Below, piece after piece: positions 44,405 through 55,504 of a DNA stretch of 64,000 nucleotides. Both the position numbers and the translations under genes were made by a program. A model generated the notes under the pieces. It made no database searches. It was not told where the DNA came from and saw only the letters and a list, made by a program, of their open reading frames with translations. The DNA is from Cyanophora paradoxa (lineage: Eukaryota; Glaucocystophyceae; Cyanophorales; Cyanophoraceae). The stretch is taken from contig QPMI01000114.1 in NCBI GenBank assembly GCA_004431415.1, positions 1-64,000 of the forward strand, in the 5' to 3' direction. Position 1 is the first letter of the stretch; each line of letters opens with the position of its first letter.

Positions 44405-45831
44405 AGGTTTCACACGTGAGGTCGTGACCAGGACTCCCCCAGGCCGGCATTAGGAAGAGGCCCGCATTGGGATGTCTGTGGTTGCTTTCCGTGTCTGCGT
44501 GTATGAGCGCCGGACCGCCGGGGCATACATGGTAGACCGTAAGGCGTTTGCGCCGCCACTACCCTTGTCTGGTTGGTTCACTGTCGATTGTGCTTCAGGC
44601 CTTCGGGTCCTTCGCCTTTCGTCAAAACCGCACAACCGGCTCGGGCGTGTCTTATACATACTCTTCTTCTTCAAAACGATGGCACTTAACCTTTCCAAGC
44701 CAGATTGTGTCTTTATGTCTTCGCTTCCTGTTGAGCGTGTAGAGCTGAATTCTGAGAACACCATCCCCTTCAATCCCTTCAAACTCGCTGGCTTGGATAA
44801 ATCCATTCCTTCTCCAGTTTTTCTGGCAGCTGCTTTTACTCAGCCTGTACTTGATATGGTCGCTAAGACCACTTTCACTGGCTCTGGCTCCCGCTATGAT
44901 CTTCTTTGTCGCCCTGAGCTTGGTGATTTCCCTGCTGCTCATACCGATCGTGCTCATCTTAGTCTCATTTTGAAAGTGCCCTTGGCTTCTATGCTCTTCC
45001 AGAGCCTCGAGCGTCGTACTAGTTTCATCAAGCCTCGGCCCGCTCGGCCCCTCGCCATGCGTTCCCTCATGATTCTTGGCTCGGATAACTACATTCACAA
45101 ATTTTATGTGCAGACTCTTCTTCCTGAGTACTCTTCTCTTGAGTATTATTCCTCTCTTGCTCACAATGGCAAGGCTCTCGATCCTTCTTCTTACTCTTTT
45201 GCCTCCACCTCTCCTTGCTACCAGATCCCTTGCCAGGAGCCTGACAAAAATTACAGCATTCTTGATGTCGATGAGCACACCTTCTTGTACCACTTCCATC
45301 AGGATCCCATGTTTTACTTTTTGCCTGCCTCTGTGCGCCCCCGCCTCGATGCTTTTTATGATGAGGCTCGCAAGCAGCTGGCCCTTGAGAAATCGTTTTC
45401 TGATTCATTTGAGGAAGGTCAGCATCTCGATGGCACTGGCCGTAGCCCTAGTGCTAAGCGTTCTCGCCCCTCTGATCCCTCTACTCCTTCTGGTTCTAAT
45501 GACACAATTGTGTAATTTTCTTCTGTACTTCTAATCTTGAATGATCGTCTTCGGTTTCCCTCTCTCCCGTCTTCCCTAACACCCTGTCTGGCCTGGTAGG
45601 GAGCAGGTCAGTTCAGTAAGTTAGGGCTTTTTCTTTGCATGGGGACCCTACGGCCCGGGTAGGGACTTTGTGCAGCTTGTCTTTCGCAGGTTCTCGAGAG
45701 CATCTCTCATCACTACCCACTGCTAGTGGGTCCCTGACGGAGCCTTGCAAGCTCCTTTAGGGGCCTCTGCGGTTCTGTCATACCCAGTCTTGCTGGCGTG
45801 GGCGTGTCTTTTACTTGCTCTCTCTCTCTCT

Positions 45832-45931
45832 CTGCCACTGGTTTTTTTTGATGCCACAGAGTCACATGTCACTCAGTGACTTTACCTTGTCCTGTGGAAC
45901 CCGTCTCAGTGACCACAGTGAATCAAAAAAA
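45832..45931. other. Spacer between tail-to-tail elements
   Basis: About 100 bp separating the (CT)n tail of the + copy from the (GA)n tail of the - copy. It includes GTCACTCAGTGAC (45871-45883) and T8/A7 runs next to each tail. Confidence 0.8.
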
Positions 45932-48100
45932 GAGAGAGAGAGCAAGTAAAAGACACGCCCACGCCAGCAAGACTGGGTATGACAGAACCGCAGAGGCCCC
46001 TAAAGGAGCTTGCAAGGCTCCGTCAGGGACCCACTAGCGTGGGTAGTGATGAGAGATGCTCTCGAGAACCTGCGAAAGACAAGCTGCACAAAGTCCCTAC
46101 CCGGGCCGTAGGGTCCCCATGCAAAGAAAAAGCCCTAACTTCCTGAACTGACCTGCTCCCTAACAGGCCAGACAGGGTGTTAGGGAAGACAGGAGAGAGG
46201 GAAACCGAAGACGATCATTCAAGATTAGAAGTACAGAAGAAAATTACACAATTGTGTCATTAGAACCAGAAGGAGTAGAGGGATCAGAGGGGCGAGAACG
46301 CTTAGCACTAGGGCTACGGCCAGTGCCATCGAGATGCTGACCTTCCTCAAATGAATCAGAAAACGATTTCTCAAGGGCCAGCTGCTTGCGAGCCTCATCA
46401 TAAAAAGCATCGAGGCGGGGGCGCACAGAGGCAGGCAAAAAGTAAAACATGGGATCCTGATGGAAGTGGTACAAGAAGGTGTGCTCATCGACATCAAGAA
46501 TGCTGTAATTTTTGTCAGGCTCCTGGCAAGGGATCTGGTAGCAAGGAGAGGTGGAGGCAAAAGAGTAAGAAGAAGGATCGAGAGCCTTGCCATTGTGAGC
46601 AAGAGAGGAATAATACTCAAGAGAAGAGTACTCAGGAAGAAGAGTCTGCACATAAAATTTGTGAATGTAGTTATCCGAGCCAAGAATCATGAGGGAACGC
46701 ATGGCGAGGGGCCGAGCGGGCCGAGGCTTGATGAAACTAGTACGACGCTCGAGGCTCTGGAAGAGCATAGAAGCCAAGGGCACTTTCAAAATGAGACTAA
46801 GATGAGCACGATCGGTATGAGCAGCAGGGAAATCGCCAAGCTCAGGGCGACAAAGAAGATCATAGCGGGAGCCAGAGCCAGTGAAAGTGGTCTTAGCGAC
46901 CATATCAAGTACAGGCTGAGTAAAAGCAGCTGCCAGAAAAACTGGAGAAGGAATGGACTTATCCAAGCCAGCGAGTTTGAAGGGATTGAAGGGGATGGTG
47001 TTCTCAGAATTCAGCTCTACACGCTCAACAGGAAGCGAAGACATAAAGACACAATCTGGCTTGGAAAGGTTAAGTGCCATCGTTTTGAGTTCAGCCAGGA
47101 AGGCTTGGGCGCCAAGGCGAATGAGGAAGCGGGGTGGCTTAGCACCAGAGGGGCCAGCAACATTGGAGGACTCAGGGGCAGTACGGAGAACAGATTGATA
47201 ATAAGAAAGCTCGATCGGGAAAAATTGGTCTACCACATCAGAGACACCAACAGTCTTAAGGCCATAAAAGACATCATATGCTTGAAGGAAATGGGGCTTG
47301 GTCTGCAAAGGAGTGAGGGTCGAGAGCATGGTACGAGCTGGGTGAGAAATTGGAGTACAGTTGAAAATCGAAGACAAGGTACGATGATGAGCTAAATAGG
47401 CGCCAAAGCCACCAACAACTGAGCGATAGTAAAACTGATAAGTGAAAGCATTAAAGGTAGCACCACTATAGGAATCCTGAGAAGTGGACTGCTTAACAAA
47501 GCCGTGCTTCGCGGAGGAGGACCATGGGTGCTGAGAGAACATGGAATTGATGGGAGCAAGGCGGTTCTGGAAGGCCGAGAGGCGGACAGATTCAGGGAGG
47601 TCACGGCCAAAGTCTGCAGGTTCATTCACGATGACACCTTCCTGGATACAGAAGCGCATGGCGACGGAGACATCATCGAAGGGCTTGCAAGAGCGAAGCG
47701 CATCGGCAAGGACAGTCTGAACATGCATGTACTTGGGCAGGCCGCCAATCTTGCGGGTGACGGGCCGCGTCATGAACGCGGCAAACTCGCGGACGCGAGG
47801 AAGGTGGTGGTAGTCAGGGACGCGGGAATTGCCCGAAAGCGATGGTGACTGAGCGTCAACAGCGAAGAAGTCGGCAACCTCCACAGAACCCTCAAGTGCA
47901 CGGGGAGCCGGCGGCGGTCCCTGCTGCTGGCGGCGCTGCCCCGGAGCACGGGGCGGATTGGCGGACATTCTAAAAGCTGCGTACAGTGGAGCAAAGGTCA
48001 GGATTGTCCGAGATGGAAAGATTTGAACGTTGGCTGGGCGAGCCACAAATCGGCGTCTAAGCGCGCAGCTGGCGGCCAGGATCTGCGTAAAGAGCGCACC
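45932..48100 (-). mobile_element. LINE-like element D, longer copy
   Basis: Minus-strand copy whose 3' end faces that of the + copy. 45932-47366 is the inverted match of the + copy body (about 1.4 kb, roughly 98-99% identical by eye). Upstream sequence to at least 48000 carries the start of the 574-aa frame. The 5' end and a target duplication could not be fixed. It codes only this one protein and no reverse transcriptase, so it may depend on another LINE. Confidence 0.75.
46244..47968 (-). CDS. Element D 574-aa protein (ORF1-like, unknown)
   Basis: The ATG at 47968-47966 (MSANPPRAPGQRRQQQ) is preferred; the frame continues upstream to an ATG at 48109, which would add 47 residues. The N-terminus is Pro/Gln-rich. 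The middle is a folded-looking region with aromatic motifs (FNAFTYQFYYRSVVGGFGAY, SDVVDQFFPIELSYYQSVL, IHKFYVQTLLPEYSSLEYY). The C-terminus is Ser/Pro/Arg-rich (SPSAKRSRPSDPSTPSG). There is no zinc knuckle, RNA-recognition motif, endonuclease or polymerase motif that I can see. Its place directly before the 3' tail of a LINE-like element suggests an ORF1/gag-type nucleic-acid-binding role, by inference only. The + strand partner (about 42630-45515) is truncated and interrupted. Confidence 0.7.
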   Translation of the reverse strand: MSANPPRAPGQRRQQQGPPPAPRALEGSVEVADFFAVDAQSPSLSGNSRVPDYHHLPRVREFAAFMTRPVTRKIGGLPKYMHVQTVLADALRSCKPFDDVSVAMRFCIQEGVIVNEPADFGRDLPESVRLSAFQNRLAPINSMFSQHPWSSSAKHGFVKQSTSQDSYSGATFNAFTYQFYYRSVVGGFGAYLAHHRTLSSIFNCTPISHPARTMLSTLTPLQTKPHFLQAYDVFYGLKTVGVSDVVDQFFPIELSYYQSVLRTAPESSNVAGPSGAKPPRFLIRLGAQAFLAELKTMALNLSKPDCVFMSSLPVERVELNSENTIPFNPFKLAGLDKSIPSPVFLAAAFTQPVLDMVAKTTFTGSGSRYDLLCRPELGDFPAAHTDRAHLSLILKVPLASMLFQSLERRTSFIKPRPARPLAMRSLMILGSDNYIHKFYVQTLLPEYSSLEYYSSLAHNGKALDPSSYSFASTSPCYQIPCQEPDKNYSILDVDEHTFLYHFHQDPMFYFLPASVRPRLDAFYDEARKQLALEKSFSDSFEEGQHLDGTGRSPSAKRSRPSDPSTPSGSNDTIV

Positions 48101-48109
48101 CGTGCACAC

Positions 48110-49840
48110 GGGGCGAGAGGTATGTGGGCCAGAGGCCAGAAATGGGGCCGACGGCCATCAAGGGTGCACTGGCAGCCTTCAAGTGCATATCGAATTGAGT
48201 ATATCAATGAGATGCCCAAATCTTCCATTGGCCTGCGATTCACAAGTTCCCCACTTACCGCACATGCTGGCACGACTGTTGGTAGCCCAGGCTGGACCAC
48301 CCATGGAGCATACTTCACTCAGTGAGTTTGACTGTTTGCACCGTAAACAATGCTGGCAGTTTGAGTCTGCCGTAGTACTAAAGCGCTTTTTCTTCCAAGG
48401 GGAACATGGGATAATCTACTACTGAGCATCGGAACTGTATGCATTTTAAGAGAGAGCTCGAGTTGATAACCATCAATATCAAACAGCAGATCGAGATATC
48501 GATCTAGAGAGATTAAAAGAACACAAGACTCTGAGACATAGAGAAATAAACGAAACACTAAATTCATAAAGCCTTGAAGAAATTGACAAAACACAAGGAG
48601 GTATGGGGAGGCGTCGCATCAGAGGAGGCCATCGGGAGAGAGAGAGAGAGAAATGCAGTAGACACATCCACGCCAGCAAGGGAGGCCATCGGGGCGGGGT
48701 GAGGGTCCTGCCCTGCAAAGCCATTGCGTTGGCCCAGTGGAGAAAAGAGGGGGGAAATGAGGCCGGCAGTGGAGGGAGGCTGGCGCCTCTTGCGGTGCAC
48801 ATGGGCGCTGCGGCAGAGGGAGAGAGGGAGCTCTGCAGCACTCGCAATCGACGGCCGAGAACAGCCGTCGGCCTGACCCCAAGGTTGCTGACGAGGCCGA
48901 GGACGGCCAGCTGTCTGGCCTCTCTGCCGGAGCAGGGGGCGGGCGGGTTGGTGCATGCACACGTGCTCGAAAAAAAATTTGCTCGGATAGGTACTAGGTC
49001 CGGCCAGGCAGGAAGCATGCGCACGTGCTCGAATCTGCACCTCAGAAGTGGGGCTTCCTCAGGAGGAGCGGCGAGGGGGGGTAGACCCGCCGCCTCCTCT
49101 GCCCCACCGCGAGGCGCAGGTCCTGCGACAAGGGCTACGGGGGAGCGGGCGGACCTGGGACGGCTGCAAACTTGAAAAGAGGCCGCACGCGCCCGTTGCC
49201 GCCGCCGGCACGTTCACGCCACCGGACACTGCACCGTGCGGCGGTAGCTTGCCGATCGGCATCCATTGGCTCCAAATCAACCAGCGACCAGCCCTCATCT
49301 CGGGCGGGGCGGGGGCAGAGGAGCAGCGGGGGTGCGCTGACAGCCAGTCATGGCGCGGGGCCACTAGAAGCACGCGCCGCGTCTTGAGGGCGAGCCCCAG
49401 AGCGTACGCCATGCGCCCGCCGCCGGCCCGGGGTCACGGCCGCGGGGCGTGCGCATGCGGGATTCGGAGCGCGCGCCTGCGGCGCCGGAGCGAAACGAGA
49501 GCAACTGCGACACGCGGGGGCTGCAATCCTCGCGGGCTCGGTCGGTGCTGAGCACATTCGACGCAGCGAGCGCAATCGCACCCAAATGGAAGGAGCGTAG
49601 AGCCAGAATGATGAGCGGCGCGGCCAGCAGCAGGCTGCCAGCAGCTTCGTGGGGGGTAGTCGTAGTCCTAATTTAGGGGGTAAGCAAACACAAGGGACTG
49701 CCTCTGTGGATCCGGAGGTGTGCACCGAGCAACATGAACACGGAAGTTTTCACCAAGCAACATGCACGCCAGTTCTTGCTGAACCGTGACCGAGTCCCGA
49801 AGTCCCGAAGTTCGAAACGACCTCGCTGAGCCCGGCGGCC
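48110..49840. other. Region without an assigned gene
   Basis: 48100-48430 may be the leader of element D. From 48600 a (GA)n stretch (48639-48651) is followed by GC-rich sequence. Frames on both strands are unsupported. Confidence 0.4.
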
Positions 49841-49844
49841 TGCC

Positions 49845-50560
49845 ATGGAATCCAGGTGCGCGAAAGCGCGCCCGCCCGCGCATACGAGTTCTCAGAGGCT
49901 CAGCCGCAGGCGGGCGGCAAGCTACATCAAAGAGACCGCACGCCTCGCACGCTTGGCCCTCGGCCCGACGGGCGCGCCCTTCGAAGTCCCCCGACACGCC
50001 TTCGCCGCGGCTGCGCGTGGGCTTGCTCGGGAGGACGCTGGAGTCGCGGCCTGGGACGCTCCGGTGCGCGTGCCCGCCCCGGCCCGCGCCGCGCTCGGGG
50101 GGCCCGACCGGGCGCGCGGCGCCGGCCCTCGCGCAGGCGCCCTGGGACGGGGCTACCCCGCGCCTGGGCCCCTCTATGACGCCGAGCTCCAGCCGCCGGC
50201 GCCGCGGGCCGGGCCGGGCCCCTCTCCCGGCCGCCTCGGGGCCGGGGCTGCGCCCGCGTGGGCCGAGGGGCCGCCGGCCGCTGGGAGGGGCACGCGGGCC
50301 CGGCCGCCCCGCTCCTCGCCGCGCACGTGCGCCCCCTCCGCCCCCGGGGCCGCGCCTGGAAGCCGTTCGACGTTTACAGCTCTGAACATGTCAACTCTAA
50401 ATTCGTTAGTTCTTGATACGCACTGTTTCGTAACTCTGGACCTGTTAACTCTAGATTCGTTAGTTCTCGAAATGCGCCCCGTAAAGCCTCGAAGTCGACG
50501 AAGGCTTTCAGTTTCATCGAACGAGCCCGCCCTCGCCCCGCGCCGCGCTCGGCCCTCGGC
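49845..50560 (+). CDS. Possible N-terminal exon(s) of the RWP-RK gene, copy 2
   Basis: The frame from ATG 49845 reads a protein-like Ala-rich segment (ETARLARLALGPTGAPFEVP, HAFAAAARGLAREDAGVAAW) just upstream of the RWP-RK exon, which is in another frame, so at least one intron would be needed. An imperfect ~60-bp repeat containing AACTCTA(A/G)ATTCGTTAGTTCT (50393-50480) lies between and may be intronic. There is no homologue in front of copy 1. Confidence 0.35.
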
Positions 50561-50714
50561 GCGCGGCTGTGCGCCTCCCCCGCCCTCGGCCCGCTCACGC
50601 CCCGCCCCCCGCCCGCAGGGGCCGGCCCGGCCGCCGCCCACGCGCGAGGCCATCGCGGACCTCTTCCACCTCCCCGTCCCGTGCCCGCCCCGCCCCGCCC
50701 CGCCCGCCCGCGCG

Positions 50715-53700
50715 GCGCGGGCCGACGGCCGCGCAGGAGGCGGTGCGGGCGCTGGGCCTCGGGGCGACGACCTTCAAGCGGCTCTGCCGCGAGGCCGGCA
50801 TCGGCCGCTGGCCCCACTGCAAGCTCGACGCCCTCGCCCGCTGGGGCGCCCGCGCCGACGTGCCCCGCCCGCCCCCAGCCCCCGCCACCCCGCCGCGTGC
50901 TCGACGCGAGGCGGCAGGCGGCGCTGGCGCTGGGGCCGGGGGGTCGCCCCGGGGCTCGACCGCGCGGCCCTCGCGGCGGCGCGGCGCGCGCTGCTCGCCG
51001 CCGCCGCCCGCGTCCGCGCCGACCCCGACGCCTCCGGTGCGCCCCCGCGGCCCCCCGCCCGCGCTCACTTCACGCCGACGCGCCCGCCCCGCCCGACCCG
51101 CCGCAGTGACCGAGCCGGTGTTGCTCGTGCGGAAGATCCTCGGGCCCCACGGGCTGTAGCTGGCGCCGGGGCCCGCCCCCCGGGGCCTGGGCTCCCTCCG
51201 CCCCCGCCGACGCCGTCGACGCAGAATTTCAGATTCTGAAAAATGATCATGAATAGGAAGTACTAGTCAACATGTACAATGCGTACTAAGGACGAAACGG
51301 AAAGGCAAAACTACGGGACGGGCACACTGTGACACACGTGTTACGGAAAGGAAGCAAAACTACACGAACGACCGCGGGGGAAGAACGATCAAGCCTGGAG
51401 AGACGGGCACACTAGTACTGTGACAACATGTTGATCATAGGCGGTAACGGGCGGGACAGCTGCGCTGCAGCTGCGGCAGGCGACGAACAGAAGGCCGCTG
51501 CAGCGCCCGGCCGCGTGTGCGACCGGGACGAGCTGACACGCAGTGGAGACGGGCCCCCGCAGACGGGTGCAGCGCGCCTGCGCAGAGGGCTCGCAGAGGG
51601 CCCGACGGTGCGTGCGCATGCGCTGCGGGCCGCCGCGCGCCACGCTGCGCCCCCGCCGCGCGCCGCGCCGCGCCCCCCGAGGCGCACGCGACGCACGGGC
51701 CGCGCCTCGCGGGCGACGGCAGCGGCGCTCGCGATCGAGGGGCGGGCTCTGCCGGAGGCGGCGCCGCTGCGTCACCCGAGGCGGGTCGGCCGAGGTGCGC
51801 CCCCGCCGGCGTGCGGGGGGCCGCCGGGCGCGCCCCACAGGCCGCCGAGCTCGCCCCAGAAGGGGTCCTCGTCGGCCGGCCAGCCGGGGCCGGCCCCTCG
51901 GCGGCCTGCGCCTCGGGCAGCAGCGCGAAGTGGAGGAAAGGCGGGGCGGCCTCGGGGCGGCCGGCCGCGCGGGGGCCGCGCCCGCCGCCGCCAGCGCCGT
52001 CGCGCCGGGCCGGGGCCGGGCCCGGGGCGGGCCTCGAGGAGGAGGAGGCGGTCGAGAGCGGCGGTGGCGCAGCGGCGCCCGCCCGTCAGCGCCGCCTCCG
52101 CGCTGCCGCCCGTCGGGGTCCGGGGGCGGCGGGGCGGCGGGCGGGCCGCAGCGCACTGCCGGGGCCCGGGGGCGGCGGATGCGATCGTCGTCCGGGCGCC
52201 CGGAGCGGCCGCCCCGCCTGGGCCGTCCACCAGCTCCGCCTGCGCCCGCGGCTCAGAGGTGCAGCGGCGGCGGGGCGGGCGGGGCGGGGGTCGCGGGGCG
52301 AGCCTGGGCCCAGTGGGGCCCGAGGGCGGCCCACGCCCCGGGCGGCGTCTCCGCCCGGAGGTCCGGGAGGACCCAGAGGGGGCAGCAGAGGGGGAAGGGG
52401 AGGGTGGGCGGGGAGGGCGGCTCCCCCCAGGGGCCCCCTCGAGGGCGGCGGGCAGCGGGGCGGCGGGGGCGGCGGGGGCGGCGGCGGGGCGCGGGCCGGC
52501 CGCCCACGCGACCGTTCCGCCCTCCGGATCCCTGCGAGCAGCGTCCGGCGGTCGACGTCAGCGCCGCCCGCAGTGGTCAGCGCCGCTTGGGCCGGCCGTC
52601 CGCTATGATTCAAAGCGTGCAACCTGCGGAGCGCAGCAGGGGGGCCTCCTCCCCCTCCTCGAGCTCGTCCTCCTCGTTGAGAACGGTGAGCAGCCAGGAG
52701 CGCCGCTGCTGCGCGCGGGGGCCGGACTGCGAGCCCGAGGGGCCGGCAGGCGCCGTCTCCACGAGCCGATCCGCGGGAGGCGTGCCGTCGGTGGCGGGGT
52801 GGGCGAGCCCCGCAGCCTCGCGCTCGGCCTTGGAGGCGTCGAGCTGCGACTGCGCCCCCAGCCACTTCGAGTCGACCTCGCGCGCCTCCCACTGCGATGG
52901 CCTCTGAGCTGGACGCGAGTTCGCATGATTGAGCGTGAAGGCGGACCTGGCGGCAGGCGCGCCGCTTGGGCCGGCCGGCGTCGTGGCGGGCGGCGCTGAG
53001 GATGCCCGGCACGGCGAACGTCCAGTCCCCCGCGGCCCGCCCCTCGAACCTGCGCCCGCCCGTGAGGGCCGCCCCCCGGCCCCGGGCGGCGGCGGAAGCG
53101 GGGCGCGCGGGGCCGGAGGACGAGGGAGAGGCGGCCGGTGCGGCTCGAGAGGGGCGTGATGCGCGCCGCGATCTCGCCCGACGTCCAGCTGGCCCCGGGC
53201 CGCCCCGCCACCTCGACCCTCTGCGCCCCGCGCGCTCGGCCCGGCCCGCCGCGCCCGCCCAGAGCGGCGCTCGGGCGCGCACGACGGCCGCCCCCGAGAA
53301 GTCGTTCGCGGCGAGCCAGCGCTGGCCATGGGAGGGCGCGGCGGCGACGTCCCGGCCGCGCGTCCTCAGCAGGCAGGACGGGATGAGCGCGCCCGTCTCG
53401 TCTGCCGGGCGCGTCGGGGGCGGCGGGCGGCGGGCGCGGGCGCAGGGGAGCCGGCGGGCCGTGCAGGGCCGCCTCGAGGGCGCTGGGCCGCGGCGACGGC
53501 GTCGAGCGCGGCACGCGCGGCGCGTCGACGTCCACGCGGAAGGGCACGATCTTGGACTGCGCGGGGCGCGCTCGGCGGGGGCGACGCGGCCCGGGCCGGC
53601 GCGCCGACCTGGTTGCCCCCGATGAAGAAGGGCTCTGCCACAGCGCAGGACTCGTCAGCTCGGAGGCGCGTGGCAGCGACCGCGGGGCAGTGCCGACCTC

Positions 53701-54690
53701 CGGTCTGCCCGTGGATGTGCTCCGTGAGGAGCGTGGCCCGCAGGCGGGTGCCACAGCTCAGGATGCGCTCCCGCACGACCGCGTACATGTGCGCATGCGA
53801 TAGCGCGGAAGCGTGCGTCAAGCGCTGATCGATGATCTCTGGCGTCGTGGAGCATGGACGTCGGACCATAGCTAGATCAAGCTGGCTAGGACGGCGGTCC
53901 TAATACAGCCAGCTTCGGCGGGTTAGGACCGTGACCAAGACTGTGACGAGCCGTTTAATCCGTGTAGCCGTCTAGCTGGTACCGGTGTCAGTGTACCGAC
54001 GACGACGCCTCGACGAGTCGCCGACGACGACGCGGCCCACGCGCTTTGACGTCTCGGTGACGACGTCAAAAACGGCCGCCGCCGCGCGCCGCCCCGCCCC
54101 GCGGCCGCGCGCCGCCCCGCCCCGCGGCCGCGCGCCGCCCCGCCGCGGCCGCGCGCCGCCCGATTCGACGCTGCACGCGCGCCGCCAGCCAGCCGTTTCC
54201 TGACCTCGGCCGCCGGCCGCTGTCTTAAGCTTCGGAGATCGACTTAAGCTTCTAAGCTGTCTCCGGCCGCGGCGCGGAACGGAGTCGACTTAAGCTTGTC
54301 GGAGATCGACTTAAGACTTTCTCTAGGGCGCCTCGCCGGCCTGCGCCCTCCGCTCCGCCTCGCCGAGTCAGTCGCGTGCCAGCTGCAGGCCCCGCCGCGG
54401 CGCGGCCTCTCGCGCGCGCCCCTCGCCTCGCTGGAGAGGGCGCCGCGCGCCGCGGCGCGGCAGCGCTTTACGAGGCGAAGAACTCCCGGGGCCCGCGAGA
54501 ACGTCCCGGAGGAGCCCGGCCGAGAGCACATCTCAAGCTTCGCCACCGACCACCGCGCCTCTCTCTTTGGCGCGCGCCCGCACCCCCCGCCCCGCCCCGC
54601 GCGCCCCGCCCGCCTCGTGGCTGACCCCGGGCCCGTGCGTGCGTACGCGTGCGTCGTGCGCAGGCGTCCGGCTGGAGACCCTCCGCCATC
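50715..54690. repeat. Segmental duplication, copy 2
   Basis: Partner of 4310-8140, same orientation. The unidentified minus-strand block (53869 to about 51780) is retained, with stretches MYAVVRERILSCGTRLRATL, AEPFFIGGNQVG, SKIVPFRVDVDAPRVP, WLAANDFSGAAVVRARAPL and ADEDPFWGELGGLW. The spacer at 53985-54330 holds GGCCGCGCGCCGCCCCGCC repeats (54085-54155) and repeated GACTTAAGCTT units (54228-54320) that are not in copy 1. Confidence 0.9.
50724..50865 (+). CDS. RWP-RK DNA-binding domain exon, copy 2
   Basis: Frame 1 reads AQEAVRALGLGATTFKRLCREAGIGRWPHCKLDALARWGARADV. Compared with copy 1, the motif is RWPHC-K instead of RWPHR-K, so the Arg of the defining RWPxRK is changed to Cys, and the preceding Arg is Gly. 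This may weaken DNA binding. Downstream pieces VLDARRQAALALG (frame 2) and LDRAALAAARRALLAAAARV (frame 3) imply introns or indels. The terminal VTEPVLLVRKILGPHGL ends at TAG 51157-51159, as in copy 1. Confidence 0.68.
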
Positions 54691-55500
54691 GACTGCTGCG
54701 CGCGCCGGAGACCCTCCGCCCACGCACCGCCCCGCCCGTCTCGAGCTCGTGGCTGACACCCCGCCCCCGCCCCCGCCCCGTGGCTGACCTCGCCTGCAGC
54801 TGCAGCCGGCGGCCGGCCCCGCAGGCTCCCCCGCCCGCGGCGCTCGTCGAGCCTCGAGCACACCGCCCTCGAGCGCGGCGCGGTGGTGGGGCGCGCCCGC
54901 CTCGCCGGCTCCGCGTCCCCGCCGGCGCGTTCTCCCTCCTTTGCCTCTGAATTCCCTCCCGCCCCGCCCCGGCTTCGTTCGCGCCCGACGCCGGCGTGCC
55001 TCGCGCCGCACGCGCCCCCGCCAGCCGCCCGCGCCCCCCGGGCCCGAGCTCGCGGGCTTCTCGGCCTTTCTTCTCGAGAGGTTGCCCCTCCAAGCCGCCG
55101 AGCCTCGGAGCTCCCGATCCCACTCCCGCACCCCCTCCCTCCCTCCATTCCCCGACGACATCGCCCCTCCTCTGTGCACTAGCTTCAACCTCCAGCCTGC
55201 TGCGCTCCAACCCCCGCAGCTCAGCGGCCCCGCGACCCTCACACCGCCGAGCGGGTGGCGGCCCGGGCGGGCTCGCGCTCGACCGGCGGGCCCTCCTGCA
55301 ACCCCCCGCGGGCCGGCGCCCCCGCCCCCCGGCTCGCTCCCCCGCCCCGGACGGCCGCATGCGCGGGGAGGCGGCACGGCCCGGGACGTTCCGGCCAGCC
55401 CCGCCACCCGACGCCGCCGGCGCCCCCTCGCTGGCCCCCCTCGACCCGGCGCCGGCCCTCTCCTCTCCCCTCAGCCTCCGCCCCCCTTCCGTCCTCCCGG
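54690..55500. other. Copy-2-specific GC-rich spacer
   Basis: Replaces the longer 8.15-10.44 kb spacer of copy 1. I see no domain. The frames are Pro/Arg/Ala-rich on both strands. Confidence 0.45.
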
Positions 55501-55504
55501 CAAG

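Larger units (their letters stand above)
42910..44685 (+). mobile_element. LINE C, 5'-truncated, nested in element D
   Basis: Insert 42925-44670 (1746 bp) between two copies of the 15-bp duplication TCAAAACGATGGCAC (42910-42924, 44671-44685). The intact sequence of element D on the other strand has this site once, which proves the insertion. The 3' end reads GGGCGTGTCTTATACATACTCTTCTTCT, resembling the GGGCGTGTCTTTTACTTG-(CT)n end of element D. There is no poly(A). Confidence 0.9.
42615..45844 (+). mobile_element. LINE-like element D, 5'-truncated copy (with TSDs)
   Basis: Body 42628-45831, flanked by the 13-bp target duplication CTGCCACTGGTTT (42615-42627 and 45832-45844). It is a truncated copy of the element at 45932-48100 on the other strand and starts in the middle of the 574-aa coding region. 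It ends with GGGCGTGTCTTTTACTTG and a (CT)n tail. Its coding region is interrupted by LINE C at 42925-44670. The 5' truncation, variable target duplication and simple-repeat tail are hallmarks of target-primed reverse transcription. Confidence 0.82.

Noticed and set aside
46351-47395. Long plus-strand frames over element D (113 and 311 codons)
   Set aside because: They are antisense shadows of the 574-aa minus-strand frame. The same shadow appears on the other strand of the + copy.
49845-51239. A single 464-codon gene across the RWP-RK region
   Set aside because: The RWP-RK motif is in a different frame from this long frame, so it cannot be one uninterrupted gene. The frame stays open mostly because of GC content.
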